From Diadema setosum (Eukaryota; Echinodermata; Echinoidea; Diadematoida; Diadematidae): a stretch of 64,000 nucleotides of DNA. Below are positions 46,340 to 57,507 of this stretch, piece after piece. Position 1 is the stretch's first letter, and the number at the start of each line of letters is the position of its first letter. A model generated the notes under the pieces. That model worked only from the letters and a program-made list of their open reading frames with translations, did no database searches and was not told the origin of the DNA. Both the position numbers and the translations under genes were made by a program. Where the stretch lies: assembly GCA_033980235.1 (NCBI GenBank), contig CM067065.1, positions 26,862,336 to 26,926,335 on the forward strand. The letters run 5' to 3'.

Positions 46340-47373
46340 GTTTGGAATCTCATATAGACCTCGGAAAGCGCTGAATTCACCCTCTCCAGACAAAATTGCA
46401 CTTTATCTCACTAGCACATGGGCCGATATTTTCTATCAGTAGTCATTTATAAAATCTCATTAAGCTTTGCTGGTTATATCGGTTATACACATGGCTGAAT
46501 CCTTTGCTCGACTGATACACCCCAAGTTATAAGGATATTTATCAAACTACGTACTTATCATTTATCTTGAATCTTTGAAGTAATTTGGCATCTGATATTA
46601 AAGGTTAAGTGATGATAACTTAGTAAAGCATTCTCACCTTGTAATGTGCTGAAATGTCGGGGATACTCTAAAAGTTACCGACTAAGAATGATGCAAAAGA
46701 CGAGATTGAAGGAAATATTGAAATTATAAAAATATCGGTATCAACACACCCGCTGATTTATTAGTTGTTCAACAATTTGCAACCTGAAAAAAAAAGAAAA
46801 TTTACTTGTTAGCAAAGGATTATAATAGGCTGTATGCAACTATACCTTGTACTCTCTAGAAGAATTATGATTTTACTCTAGGGATCTACTAACTGCAGGC
46901 GAAATCAACATGCATTGGCCAGACATGCACATGCTGTAAAAGGTTGTGAAGGTATCGCAATTTTTGATATACATCAGAACGAGCGCATTTTAAACAATGT
47001 CAAGTGTGAACGAAGCTATATCCCCTGTGTTCAATTCCCTTGATGTTTCCTGTTTTCATTGTCTTCGAATGCGGGATGTGTAGGGTGTATCTGTCTGTTT
47101 TGAGGTTAAGTGGAACTGGAGTTTACTTTTTTTTCAAAGTCATTTACTTGAGTGTATATCTATATAGTGATTCCATGTTTCGCTGATCTTTAAAATTCAG
47201 AAGCTTAATCAAACACACACAAAAAAAACCCAGCCCAGTTACCATTTGAAACCATGGCATTTTAATGGAAAAAAAAAATGCAGATGTGTTGTAGTGTGAT
47301 TCATACGATCAATATTTTCATTATCAATTTCTTTTTTTTCTATATGCGTTTTCTTTTTTTCTTCCATTTGCAG
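46340..47373. other. Intron without recognised content
   Basis: The intron between CTLD1 and the EGF exon. AT-rich with short A- and T-runs. No repeat family was identified. Confidence 0.6.
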
Positions 47374-47496
47374 ATATCAATGAATGTCTTGACCACCATT
47401 TTCACGACTGTTCACATTATTGCGTAAACACACCGGGATCGTTTTACTGTACTTGCCCTTACGGATACTATCTTTTCAACGAACAGCAGTGTACAG
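47374..47496 (+). CDS. Calcium-binding EGF domain exon
   Basis: A textbook EGF_CA domain in one 123-nt phase 1-1 exon. DINECLDHH leads to Cys residues in HDCSHYC, then VNTPGSFYCTCPYGY and QQCTG. The DINEC start and the NTPGSFYC segment mark calcium binding and likely Asn/Asp hydroxylation. Acceptor CATTTGCAG, donor GTATAT. It separates CTLD1 and CTLD2. Confidence 0.96.
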
Positions 47497-47791
47497 GTAT
47501 ATTGAATTCTTGTACATTTAATCGTTTTAGGAGGCGTTTTATCGGGTCTGTGTGTGTGTGGGGGGGGGGGGGGGTACCAGTGGTCCCAGTTCATATTTCT
47601 AGCTTGTATAGTTCTTCGTGCTAAAAGACACTTTCAGATATATATTACGCCTCATAATACCAACAACAACAAACTGAACAGAAACTTCCTTTTTAAGCCA
47701 AACCTGGCATGTCACAGTCATCAATAATTTCTAGCATCAGCAGTCAATTTGATTTCATTTTTTTTTTCTTGTTTATTTTCGTGGTGGATAG

Positions 47792-47964
47792 ATATCTGTT
47801 CTGAGTATAATTTAGCTACATTGGCATCTCGGAACGGAAGTGAGAACGGAAGCGGACAATGCCTGTATCACGGACAAGACTCGTTCGAAATAGCTGTTAA
47901 AGATTGTTCATCGAACAATGGCGGCAGGATGGCTACTGGAGACGAACTGCGATTGCTTGGCATG
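47792..47964 (+). CDS. C-type lectin-like domain 2, exon a
   Basis: 173-nt exon, phase 1 to 0, acceptor GTGGATAG, donor GTATGA. It holds QCLYHGQDSFEIAVKDCSS then GGRMATGDELRLL, the first strand, helix and GgrLatidE-like region of a CTLD. It begins with a short ICSEYN linker. The intron to the next exon is nearly 3 kb and holds a palindromic element and a nested TIR pair. Confidence 0.8.
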
Positions 47965-48198
47965 GTATGATTTTGTTTTTCCTGTCATTTTTTGAGTGGT
48001 TCACAGCATATAGCTTGCTTTTAGTGGACCTCTCAATTTTTCTTTTTTCTCAACTGAAACATAACTTTGTACTTTTTTGCCAGTATGCAGTCTTTTGTTT
48101 ATATGTATCATTTATCTTTTGCAAAGTCGAATGTTTATGTTTATGATGTAATTCTAAATTTACAATGCGTTATGTTGGAAAAAGAAGAATGAAAAATG

Positions 48199-48224
48199 AA
48201 TGAATTGAATTGAATTGAATTGAA
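48199..48224. repeat. (GAATT)n microsatellite
   Basis: Five GAATT-type units. Confidence 0.9.
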
Positions 48225-48652
48225 TGAGAAATCAAATGGCTGAGTTAATCTGGAGATGTCAAAAATCATGTTTTCTTTTATTTAACTTCTGTTTCTATAG
48301 TTTCTGTTTAGTATAGATGTGTATCATTGCCTCTCAGTGAAATATGACTCCCTGTAAACAGCTCACAAAATTTGTCAGTAGTGTACTTAATATGTATTGT
48401 CTTTGTATACATTATTAACTCGTTCTATAGGGGAACTTGTTGACCGGTGTATTAAATCTATAAGGATTCCAGAAGGAGTTAAGGGGTTAATATTTTCGAT
48501 GAGGCTGGTAGCGTGTTTGCAGTGAGCTGCTCTAGTCTGGTCGCCTTTGTAACACCTGTTCGCAGGGCATTGCCTTCTGCCGCTGAAGACTCCTCTCCAT
48601 TTAACATGCGCTATTGTCTGGATTGCGGACTCTTTAGGATCCCAGGTCTAAT

Positions 48653-48903
48653 TGAAGAGTTTGTTCGCAAAAACCGATAATTTCATATTTGCCAAATGGA
48701 GATATTTGGGATTAAAGGTCAAGAAAAATAAAGAGAATAATAAGAAAATTTTTGCTTCTTTTGACCATAACTTCAAAAATGTACCTTTATATGTAGTGAC
48801 AAATATATCATTTAAAAGGTATTATTTTGTACATTATGACAGAGACTGTACTTCAAAATCTTCAAAAATGGACTTATCGGTTTTTTTGCGAACAAACTCT
48901 TCA
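48653..48903 (+). mobile_element. 249-bp TIR element (TGAAGAG family), copy 6
   Basis: 251 bp with intact TIRs. The flanks are AAT and ATT rather than TA. The plus-strand frame is open across it. Confidence 0.93.
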
Positions 48904-49391
48904 ATTGCAAAGACAAAGATTCCCACCATCTAAGTATGTTATCTACAGTACTCTTACGATTTCTTAAATCGGTCTGCATGTGAACTACAAAAAACCACTG
49001 AACGTCTTGTGAACGCTTTAGGATGGAGATGAAGACATTAAAGACTAAGACTTTGATCCAACCTGCACTAGGCCAGAACGACTGTCCTCCCGCAAACTTT
49101 AAAATCAACGACCATGTCCCAGAACTGTAGTAGAAAATTTCTCATATCTAGGGAGCATCCTTTTGAAAAACTGCTTCATGTGAAAAGTTTATTTTCCCCT
49201 GCTATCTTCGCAGCAGAATTTGTATTGTTACGAATCTAGTACGTCCCTATCTTTTTCTCGGGCCGGCCATCTTTTCAAGCAATGCTTATAATGGCGGCCA
49301 TCTGCATAATCGCTCGTTTACTACAATTGTTATTGTAATCCCTGCTGCATAGACATGCATACTGTATAATTATATCATTATTTTTATATAT

Positions 49392-49605
49392 CGTTGTTTA
49401 TGCACGTCAAACGACTCTGTGTTAAATTCACTTTGTATATTTCCTACACGTTCATGATTATGTAACTTATATATATCTTTGTTTATGCAAGTCAAAGCAC
49501 TCTGTGTTGAATTTACTTTGTATATTCCCTACATTTTCATGATTATGTCACTTTTGTACATTGATTTGCAGGAAATAAAGTACATGTATCTATAAAACAA
49601 ACAAA
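49392..49605 (+). repeat. Tandem ~83-bp duplication followed by a retroposon-like tail
   Basis: TGTTTATGCA(C/A)GTCAAA, CACTCTGTGTT, TTTGTATATT and TTCATGATTATGT occur twice in succession (49392-49473, 49474-49556). A GCAGGAAATAAAGTACATGTA tail follows, as at the 3' end of a plus-strand LINE. No RT is visible upstream. Confidence 0.7.
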
Positions 49606-49805
49606 ATAACGTGAAAAATGATTCAAGGCAGTCCACTTCACCTCGGTAAATTCCCGACAAACACTATCGTCTCCCGAGAAGTTGTCCTCTCAACTCCTAC
49701 GCTCGTGTGACCTAGACGCTGTGCCGCCATGACACCAAGCGCTTGAACGTTTCTAGCTATCCAAGTTGCGGCAGACCCGTAACATTCTATTAGAAGATAA
49801 CTGAA

Positions 49806-50560
49806 GACCTGAATATAAGAACGACCCAAGTCCAATTTGGGCCAAATTCAGTTTGACATGGGAAATTGTAGCTTATGCATGTGCCCATCTTGTGTATCTC
49901 CTAATTACCCCCGGAAGTGCTTGAAATGAATGAGTTAAATCTTATATTAATGTAAGAATGAAGGATTTGGGTCATTCTTACATTATAATTACAGCGCCCT
50001 CTATCATCCTTCTCTCATCTCTATAGCGGAATATCATGTATATGAATCAAAGAACGACCCAAGTCCATCACACAAAATGGCCTCTCCACAATTGATATAA
50101 ATGTTAATTGTCACAATATGTTCTAATTGGTATATACAATGTTGCCTTCCCATCACAGTTGAATAGAACATTATTGAACAAATAAAAAAGATATTCTCTA
50201 AAAAAAATCGAGTGAAAATTTTCACTCTAAAAAGAGTGAATACAAAAAAAGAGTGAATTTCGAGTGAAATTGGAGTGAATTTTGAGTGAAAATGCTCATT
50301 TTCACTCATTTTGGAGTGACGTCAGGGATCACTCGAAGATTTTGGAGTGATTCCTGACCTCACTCCAAAATGAGTGAAAATGAACATTTTCACTCAAAAT
50401 TCACTCCGATTTCACTCGAAATTCACTCTTTTTTTTTATTCATTCTTTTAACAGTGAATATTTTCACTCGATTTTTTTTTTTAGAGAGTATGATTTTTTT
50501 TTAAAGTTTACTCGAAATGGTCTTCCATGGACTTGGGTCGTTCTTATTTTCAAATACTCA
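49806..50560. mobile_element. TIR element, 'ACGACCCAAGTCC' family, copy 2 (interrupted)
   Basis: Inverted copy of the 6999-7509 element: GAATATAAGAACGACCCAAG at the left and GGACTTGGGTCGTTCTTAT at the right, with the internal sub-terminal GAACGACCCAAGTCC copy at about 50050. It is split by the GAGTGAA palindrome at 50194-50489. Confidence 0.88.
50194..50489. mobile_element. GAGTGAA-repeat palindromic MITE nested in copy 2
   Basis: Terminal inverted repeats start TCTCTAAAAAAAATCGAGTG, each next to TAT, a possible 3-bp target duplication. Almost the entire 290 bp consists of GAGTGAA and TTCACTC units arranged as one palindrome around a CATTTTGGAGTGA core. Comparison with copy 1 of the host element shows an empty site. 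Confidence 0.88.
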
Positions 50561-50887
50561 TTACTTTACCGACTACCATTAACCAAGCATGGGAGCCACC
50601 ACATTTAGTCATCGTTTCCTTGGGCAGGTCATCCTCAGTGAACACAGTGCTCGGATACGAGCTTTGCAGGAGCCAACAAATGTATGGGCAGGAATGTGTG
50701 CATATCAACACGTATTTAGTATTTTGTAGTTATGCTTTCTTTTGAAATATGTATAATTTATGGATCTGTATGTTTGGTTTTGAGTACATCGGATGTAGAG
50801 CTATGTTTGTGGGAGCTATCATATTTCCACATTCGTCCACCATCAGTGATGTTTGCATCTAGATAATTCGTCTTCTTGTATTGTCAG

Positions 50888-51017
50888 ATTGTTGACGGAC
50901 TTTGGTGGACAGGTGCCTTCAACGAATCTTTCAGAGATTGTCAAGCACATGACGTAAGCACAGGCGTGGAATCATGGTTCTCTTGCAACGAGCACTTCAA
51001 CTTTGCGTGCATTGTAG
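50888..51017 (+). CDS. C-type lectin-like domain 2, exon b
   Basis: Closing half of CTLD2 (130 nt, phase 0 to 1, acceptor TATTGTCAG, donor GTCAGT). WWTGAFNESFRDCQA and SWFSCNEHFNFACIVG supply the last three cysteines with normal CTLD spacing. The domain is short and again lacks EPN/QPD and WND, so calcium-dependent sugar binding is not supported. Confidence 0.85.
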
Positions 51018-51517
51018 GTCAGTGAAAACAGAAAACAAACATTAAAAGTGTTGATACTTTCTAGGTATTATTGATATTCGACAAACCTGTGCTTCAAAGT
51101 AGTGAAACACTTTACTATGCCAACCTCTCTCCTTAACAGCGATAAAGCACGCGATTATTGGAGACTGTCACGTCCAAGACTTATTCAAGCGTAAAATTCA
51201 TATATCAAGATTTGCAAAAATCCTGATGGGTATCTGATACAGAATGTTATTCACCATGTATGCTGTCTTAACCCATGTGAAAAAAGCCAATAATGTGAAA
51301 ACTGACGTTGATCAGGAAATGATTTGATTCTCCGCATATCAATTTACATTCTTCTTTTTAATCAATTTGGCTGATATTGACGACGTCTCTCCTATGAACT
51401 AACGTGAACTGAGAAATCATGTAAAGCCCAAACTATGCAGTAATGAATCACTTGAGAATAACTTGTCATGTAATTTTCATATTTACGTTCGTTGGTTTGT
51501 TTGTTTGTTTTTTCCAG

Positions 51518-51671
51518 ATTTTGGCTTCTTGCAGATAGATCAGGATGAGGATTTATCGACAACGAAACATATGTCGACTTCATTTGGATATATAGGGCTT
51601 TCAACCCATACAATTGCTGCTAATTATGAGCACAACATAATCATTCATGTCGATCACAAATTCAGTTTGAG
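51518..51671 (+). CDS. CUB domain 2, exon a
   Basis: First half of a CUB domain (154 nt, phase 1 to 2; acceptor TTTTTCCAG, donor GTAAAG). The strands GYIGLSTH, YEHNIIIHVDHKFSLR resemble ...W.I.ap.g..I.l.f. of CUB, although the N-terminal cysteine pair is absent. It is completed by the exon at 53857, with a palindromic element and a dispersed repeat in the intron. Confidence 0.78.
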
Positions 51672-51892
51672 GTAAAGTTATATGACTTTATGGTTAAAAC
51701 CTTCTTCAAATAGTTACATTTCCCTTGCTTACTCCTACATAATAAGTTTATTAGATTGGCTACGGTAATGTGTCCTAATTTGTTCATTTCGTCTAGTTAT
51801 TAGTTTGGCTATGGCCATTTGAATTATGTCCGACCGGTCTATCAACATTTGATGTAGTGTATTATCGTCCTTTAACCTGTTTGTGTAATATT

Positions 51893-52145
51893 TGAAGAGT
51901 TTTGTTCGCAAAAACCGATAAGTCCATTTTTGAAGATTTTGAAGTACGGTCTCTGTCATAAAGTACAAAATAATATCTTTTGAATGATACATTGGTCACA
52001 TATACATATAAAGGTACATTTTTGAAGTTATGGTCAAAAGAAGCAAAAATTTTCTTATTATTATCTTTATATTTCTTGACCTTTAGTCGCAAATATCTCC
52101 ATTTGGCAAATATGGTCTTATCAGTTTTTGCGAACAAACTCTTCA
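51893..52145 (-). mobile_element. 249-bp TIR element (TGAAGAG family), copy 7
   Basis: 253 bp, TIRs intact, T-rich flanks instead of TA. The minus-strand frame is open. It lies in the intron of CUB 2. Confidence 0.92.
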
Positions 52146-52544
52146 TTTGAGTTGTGTATTTATCATTTCTTCTAATTCGTACTTAAGCTGTACCTTGTAA
52201 GGTTAACCACGTGTCCACTAAGGCATTGTATTGATTTTATCGATCTTTAGGTCACCATAATTTCGGCACCCTGCACCACAAAACAACAAATGCCAGACAT
52301 GGATTTTTAGTTTCAGGACAGATTCTAAAAGAGTAGACTTTAAGCATTGAACTGATGCATAACCCAATATCAAGGGCACTCTCCTGCCGCATCTGAAATA
52401 TTTACAAGAAAACAAAATAACAATACTGTTGAATCGTGTATGTGCTATTGTTGTTTTTGTTTGGTTTGTTTGTTTCTTATTGTTTGTATGTATGTGTGTG
52501 TGTGTATGTGTGTGTTTCTAGTAAAGAGTATCTCAAGTATATAG

Positions 52545-52760
52545 GGCGCTATCCAAGTACTTAATCTTACCAGGACGTGCTAGAGGTGCAATGAAAGGGA
52601 CAAAAAAGGTGTAAAATTTCGCAGTATAAACAATGAAGGGATTATCAAATTAAGCTGAATGTTAACCCATTCTTCTGATGATTGATACTAACTTTCACAG
52701 CACTAGCATCACCCTTTCTAAACGTTATTATAGCTGAATGTTTAGAGGGTGTAAAGGATT
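52545..52760. repeat. Dispersed intronic repeat, second family, copy 2
   Basis: Partner of 43913-44130, see there. A plus-strand 64-codon frame (52682-52876) overlaps it but has no recognised domain. Confidence 0.65.
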
Positions 52761-52949
52761 TGGAAAAAAATGAAAAGGGGACTCAACCTATCCCACTATT
52801 CTACAAAGAAACTACTCTAGAAAAGGATCAAAACGTTACCATTGTGTTGCTAAAGTTTTACACTTTCAGAAAATAAATTATGAAAAACCTAGGATTGACT
52901 AAGTAGACCCATCTCGCCTATTTTGAGTCCTTACACAAAATTAGTGTCC

Positions 52950-53856
52950 GCCTTCCGATTTTTTTTTTTTTTTTTGGTGACGCACGGTCACATTAAGCTT
53001 ATAGTTTGTTTGGCTACATATCAATTTAATTAGTCTATTGACTAGTTTTTTAATGACCACTTAGTACAAAATATCAGTCTTCATACCATTTGTCCCTCAT
53101 GTTCATTTAGTCCACTGTCCACAACAATGTATACATACAAATATAATGGATGGACACTAGGCGGATGTCGGAAAATAATTGAGAGAGCGCGGTTGCGCTT
53201 TGCAATATGCGTCATTCCCTAGATTCATTCGGTGTGCAAGAGAATTTATCAACAAAGCATATCGCAAAAAATACAAATTAAGCAGACAACAATTTCTTTA
53301 GTGATGATTCGTGTCATGCTCGGGCATAACGTAGGATTATGATATAGAATGGACTTTCCAGTTTGAACAGAAACGAGCTGTAGACCTGCTGCTTAGCGAG
53401 GGTCTGCGCTTTCCGGGAATTTTCTAGCACTGTACGTCTCCGTTTCTTGTTAGTCGAGGGTCAGCATACTGTTCATTTCTACCGAACGGTGTCTGGTAAC
53501 CTTTTTTTTTTTTTTTTGATATTTTCCCACTGAGGTTATTCCAAATTACACTGTTTTTTTTCTCAACCGTCTTCTGATGTCTGGGCCTATTAGTTAAAAG
53601 ACATGCGTTCCCGTGATCCAGGGATCATCTTTCCTTTTGATCATAATGTTTTCTATGAAGACAAAGCGTTTTTTTTTTTTTTTTTTTTTTTAGTTAGTTT
53701 TAAATGACGTCAAGTATTTTCGAACAATGCGCTTAATGAGCGGATGATTCAATTCTCAGCAGTAATTATATCATTCAAAATATTTGTTCACAAATAACAG
53801 CAATTTGAACATTATTTATTCAGAGATTTTTGTCGTTCAATGCTTCATCTCGACAG
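52950..53856. other. Intron remainder without recognised content
   Basis: Contains three long T-runs (52960-52975, 53502-53517, 53670-53691). No repeat family or coding motif was recognised. Confidence 0.5.
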
Positions 53857-54077
53857 GTTAGTGTTCACCTTGGTGTCCATGCGGAAGAGTGTGCAGGCTA
53901 ACGAAGACTGTGTTGACTACGTCCGAGTCGTAGACAAGCTCACCTCAGCTAAGGCACATGATATCTGTGGCATATTTGATCAAATTGAATTTTTCGTCTC
54001 GCATAACATCGTCATTCAAGTCTACGCAGTGGACATTGTTCAACACACTCGATTCCAGTTGCTCTATCAGGCTGTTG
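53857..54077 (+). CDS. CUB domain 2, exon b
   Basis: Second half of the CUB domain (221 nt, phase 2 to 1; acceptor CTCGACAG, donor GTAATA). LVFTLVSM, then ANEDCVDYVRVVD, HDICG and VIQVYAVD...RFQLLYQAVG match CxDyvevxdG...lCG......i.f.sd.....GF...y. The Cys pair of the second CUB disulphide is present. Confidence 0.9.
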
Positions 54078-54100
54078 GTAATACATCCCTTTGATTACTC

Positions 54101-54474
54101 AAAAGGATATAGTAAAGTTTTGGTTGAGACCTAATTTCGGGTTTCTGGCATTTTGGTCAGATAATGAGAGTTCACTTGTAAAATATGAGAAAGGATGTAA
54201 TTCTAAAAGGAATTCAACTTTAATTTGATAAAAGTCGGTTTTCAATGGCTGATGTATCTAAAACAGAGCATTTCTGATAAAGGGTGGGACCCACCTTTTA
54301 TTGCGATCGCTTGGATGTCTTTGCAATTCCAAAAGCAATTTTCATCATATAAACTCTGGATTCGTTTTAGAATCGAATATGCACTGTACTACTTCATTGG
54401 TGGTTCCTTGGTATCTCGCAAGAAGGTAACTGAGCCCAATCCTCATTTCCACTAAAACTATACCATCCCTTTAA
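54101..54474. mobile_element. TIR element of the 'TTTAAAGG..GGTATAG' family, copy 2
   Basis: The right end ACTAAAACTATACCATCCCT+TTAAA mirrors the left end AAAGGATATAGTAAAGTTTT. The interior shares TTTGATAAAA.TCGGTTTT, ATGTCT/ATGTATCTAAAA and GCGATCG with the 22.4-kb copy. It starts 24 bases after a CUB exon donor. Confidence 0.8.
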
Positions 54475-54862
54475 ACTTTCTTCTATACAAGGATTAAAGA
54501 GGAAAGCGCTCTCGTCAGTTGAGATACAAAAGTTTGCCACATCCATTGTTTACTAAATTGATTGAAATTGAGAATATTTGTGCAGACCTGTATTGTCTAA
54601 TGTTCCTTTGATTTATAGAGTTATAAATCAATTCCTTCAATGATGTGAGAAAAAAAAGTAAAGCGACACCCTAACAAAACGATACAAAACAACAACGACA
54701 TCAAAATTTAGCACATGCTTTTTTGGCAAAAATAGAGTGTACTATAGTGTTATGCATGTACTCGAAAAGAAGGTGGTTGTCAATCTGTAATATTGCCCAT
54801 ATAATAGTAATTTCCGGATGAGTTCGTTCTTTTTTAATATTGTCATTCCAAACGCTCTACAG

Positions 54863-55035
54863 ACTGCAATATCACAGAATGTTTTACCGGCTGCGGCGAA
54901 ACACGTCTTCTTGAAAGCAACGGGACTATTGAGACCAGTCCGTACCCATCTCGGTTCATCCCATTTAGCTCGTGTTCGCTTGACGTCACTGTACCGCTCG
55001 ACCACTTCGTTCTGGTAGATTTAGAGGAATATTCG
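54863..55035 (+). CDS. CUB domain 3, exon a
   Basis: First half of a CUB domain (173 nt, phase 1 to 0; acceptor GCTCTACAG, donor GTTAGT). NGTIETSPYPSRF is the classic CUB GxIxSPxYPxxY motif, preceded by a Cys-rich CNITECFTGCGETR start and followed by the Cys and LDVTVPLDHFVLVDLEEYS strands. There is no initiating ATG in this frame, so a start-based ORF scan misses it. Confidence 0.92.
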
Positions 55036-55482
55036 GTTAGTTAAATATGATCTGACATATTTTGTTTCTAATATAATCATTTCGATTTTGTACCAAACTA
55101 ACGGGCATGGATACGTATATATTTCCTACGATTTGATGGATTTAGGCACATAAGTCTCATATCGGATGTTAATATCCAGTCTTAAATGTGGCATCGCAGG
55201 TGTGTTCAGTGACACAAAAGGCTCACCTCGGATTACGATGAGCTGACGTCTTCGTTTTGTAAAAGCATACAAACAGATAATAAACAAATAAAGAAACAAA
55301 AACTTCACTAATTAAACAAGCTAAGTGAGCGTGATAATTTCTTGTTTACGGTATTGTCCAAACAAATTTGTTTTGACTCAATAAAATAGCAGTGAAATTT
55401 CAAAAACAGTGTACATAACTGTAAACTGTCATGTCTACGTAAACGTAAACTGCTAATTTCAACCAATGTAAAGTAAATTGAA

Positions 55483-55501
55483 TAACCTCTCTCTCTCCCT
55501 C

Positions 55502-55532
<31 letters not shown>
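55483..55532. repeat. (CT)n microsatellite
   Basis: Interrupted then pure CT dinucleotides. Confidence 0.92.
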
Positions 55533-55537
<5 letters not shown>

Positions 55538-55548
55538 GTGTGTATATA

Positions 55549-55790
55549 TGAAGAGTGTGTTCGCTAAAACCGATAAGTCCATATTTTCCAAATGGAGATA
55601 TTTGCGATTAAAGGTTAAGAAAAATAAAGAGAATAATAAGAAAAATTTTGCTTCTTTTGACCATAACTTCAAAAATGTACCTTTAAATGTAGTGACCAAT
55701 ATCTCATTTAAAAGGTATTATTTTGTACTTTATAACAGACCCTACTTCAAAATCTTCAAAAATGGACTTATCGGTTTTTGCGAACAAACT

Positions 55791-55795
<5 letters not shown>
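55549..55795 (+). mobile_element. 249-bp TIR element (TGAAGAG family), copy 8
   Basis: TA flanks, a (TA)n tract at 55796-55830 on the right, and the last bases of the right TIR decayed (CTCTTTA). The plus-strand frame is open for most of its length. Confidence 0.92.
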
Positions 55796-55838
<43 letters not shown>

Positions 55839-56397
55839 GTCTACCATAGTCGTTAAAGAATTGAGGCACAAACATATATCCAATGACATCACGTATCCAT
55901 GAAATGATTATATCTAACACAGTCTTATGAATAGCTCCTTCATTCCATGGATAAGAAAAGGTCGTGGAATTAGGTCGTAAGAAAAGAAAAGTGGTTTGAC
56001 TGAATTTGGTTATGGATATAATAGTCCCCGCGAACGCCAGGGATAAAGACTTGCAGAAATCTTGTCATAATGGTTGCTGCAAATAGCTGAAATTCTGTTT
56101 AAAAAGGTCCAGATTCGAAATATATATGACATAATTCATGTTATTTAGAAACCCCCTCTGTTGTTTTATGTATACGCACAATGTATTGTCACCTTATCTT
56201 CAAGTCAATGATTTAAAAAAAAAAATCCAACGAATGGTATCAATATGAAATACTTTGCGTTTCAATACGTATGTTTCTATTGCCTATTTTTAGAGAAGCC
56301 AATACACTAGCCGATAACTTGTTCCGACTTATCTAGTGATTCACTCAAATGACGGATTGAAAATAAGAACTATAGATTTTGATTGTAACAGTTGCTG

Positions 56398-56400
<3 letters not shown>

Positions 56401-56449
<49 letters not shown>

Positions 56450-56450
56450 C
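56401..56450. repeat. (TTA)n microsatellite
   Basis: About 16 TTA units just upstream of the CUB 3 exon b acceptor. Confidence 0.95.
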
Positions 56451-56482
56451 ATCATCATTATCATTATTATTACTATTCACAG

Positions 56483-56669
56483 ATGCTCTCTGGAGATGAT
56501 GGCTCTTGCCAGGATAAAGTATCTCTTACGTTTGGCGACAGTGTCACGGAATTGACGTGCAACGAGATGACACGGCAGATTCTTCTTAACTCTACCAAAG
56601 TAACTGTAGCTGTAACTACAGGCAGAGAGTCCAAGTCCGAGGGTTTCCGTGCACGCATTATCCCCTCTG
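56483..56669 (+). CDS. CUB domain 3, exon b
   Basis: Second half of the third CUB domain (187 nt, phase 0 to 1). The acceptor CAG directly follows a (TTA)n microsatellite that occupies the polypyrimidine position, and the donor is GTAGGT. GSCQDKVSLTFGD, LTCNEM and VAVTTGRES..GFRARI correspond to C.D.v.v..g....lC.......v.f.t......GF.a.y. Confidence 0.88.
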
Positions 56670-57507
56670 GTAGGTTAAAAAGGGAAAATCCGCATTGCGT
56701 AAAGTGGATTTAGTAATACAACAAAAAAGAAGACAAAAGCTCGTAAAATACTCTCCGAAGTATTTGTGCAAAAGGATAACTTTGTTATAGACTTAACTCA
56801 TTGCACATTTTGCTAAATTGCCAAGTGATCGTTGTGCAATTGAAAATATCTCTGTCATTTTGGTTACTTTATTTCTTTTATGGCTTTCTTGAACATTCAA
56901 CATGAACTCTCTGATCAAGACCTTGGTGTACCTACGTAAACCTTTTAACATTTTGATATCCTCAGAATTTGCTACTGAGCTAATGCGTAAAATGTCTCCA
57001 ATAAGGGACAGTTATTAAAATAATTATATATTTTGTTCAATGGTTGTTTTGATAATGATCTGCTAATATACTCCCAGGTAATGATGAGTTCAGACAATCT
57101 TAGTGCATAATTAATTGCAGTAAATACAGGGTCCAGTATATTTTCCTTACGAGAGGCACTTAGTTAGCTGCTGTGAAGTCTTGCAGTTCATTCCTTTTTG
57201 GTCCTTTCTCGAAATTGAAAGCCAAGAGAAAATTTTGCAGTGTCCCAGTCCCATAACGATTTGAACATGCTGCTGGTTGAATTTCACAAGTTCGCCTTTT
57301 CTGGGACCCTTCCAGAGAAGTCATGGCTTATCATTCTCTAAAATCAGAGGAATGGAAAGAAAGTTGAACTTTCCTTCTGTCCTGCAGCATCTTTCCCCCA
57401 TCGTCTTCTAATGTTTCTCCTTCTCTCTCTCATTCAGTCTTTTCCTCATGGCGTGAAGATAGATCGAATACTAAGCGTATACAGCCTACAGCGGCATTTC
57501 TATTCTA

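Noticed and set aside
56336..56482. Poly-Tyr start of a frame in front of CUB 3 exon b
   Set aside because: It is the (TTA)n microsatellite read through; the exon begins after the CAG at 56480-56482.
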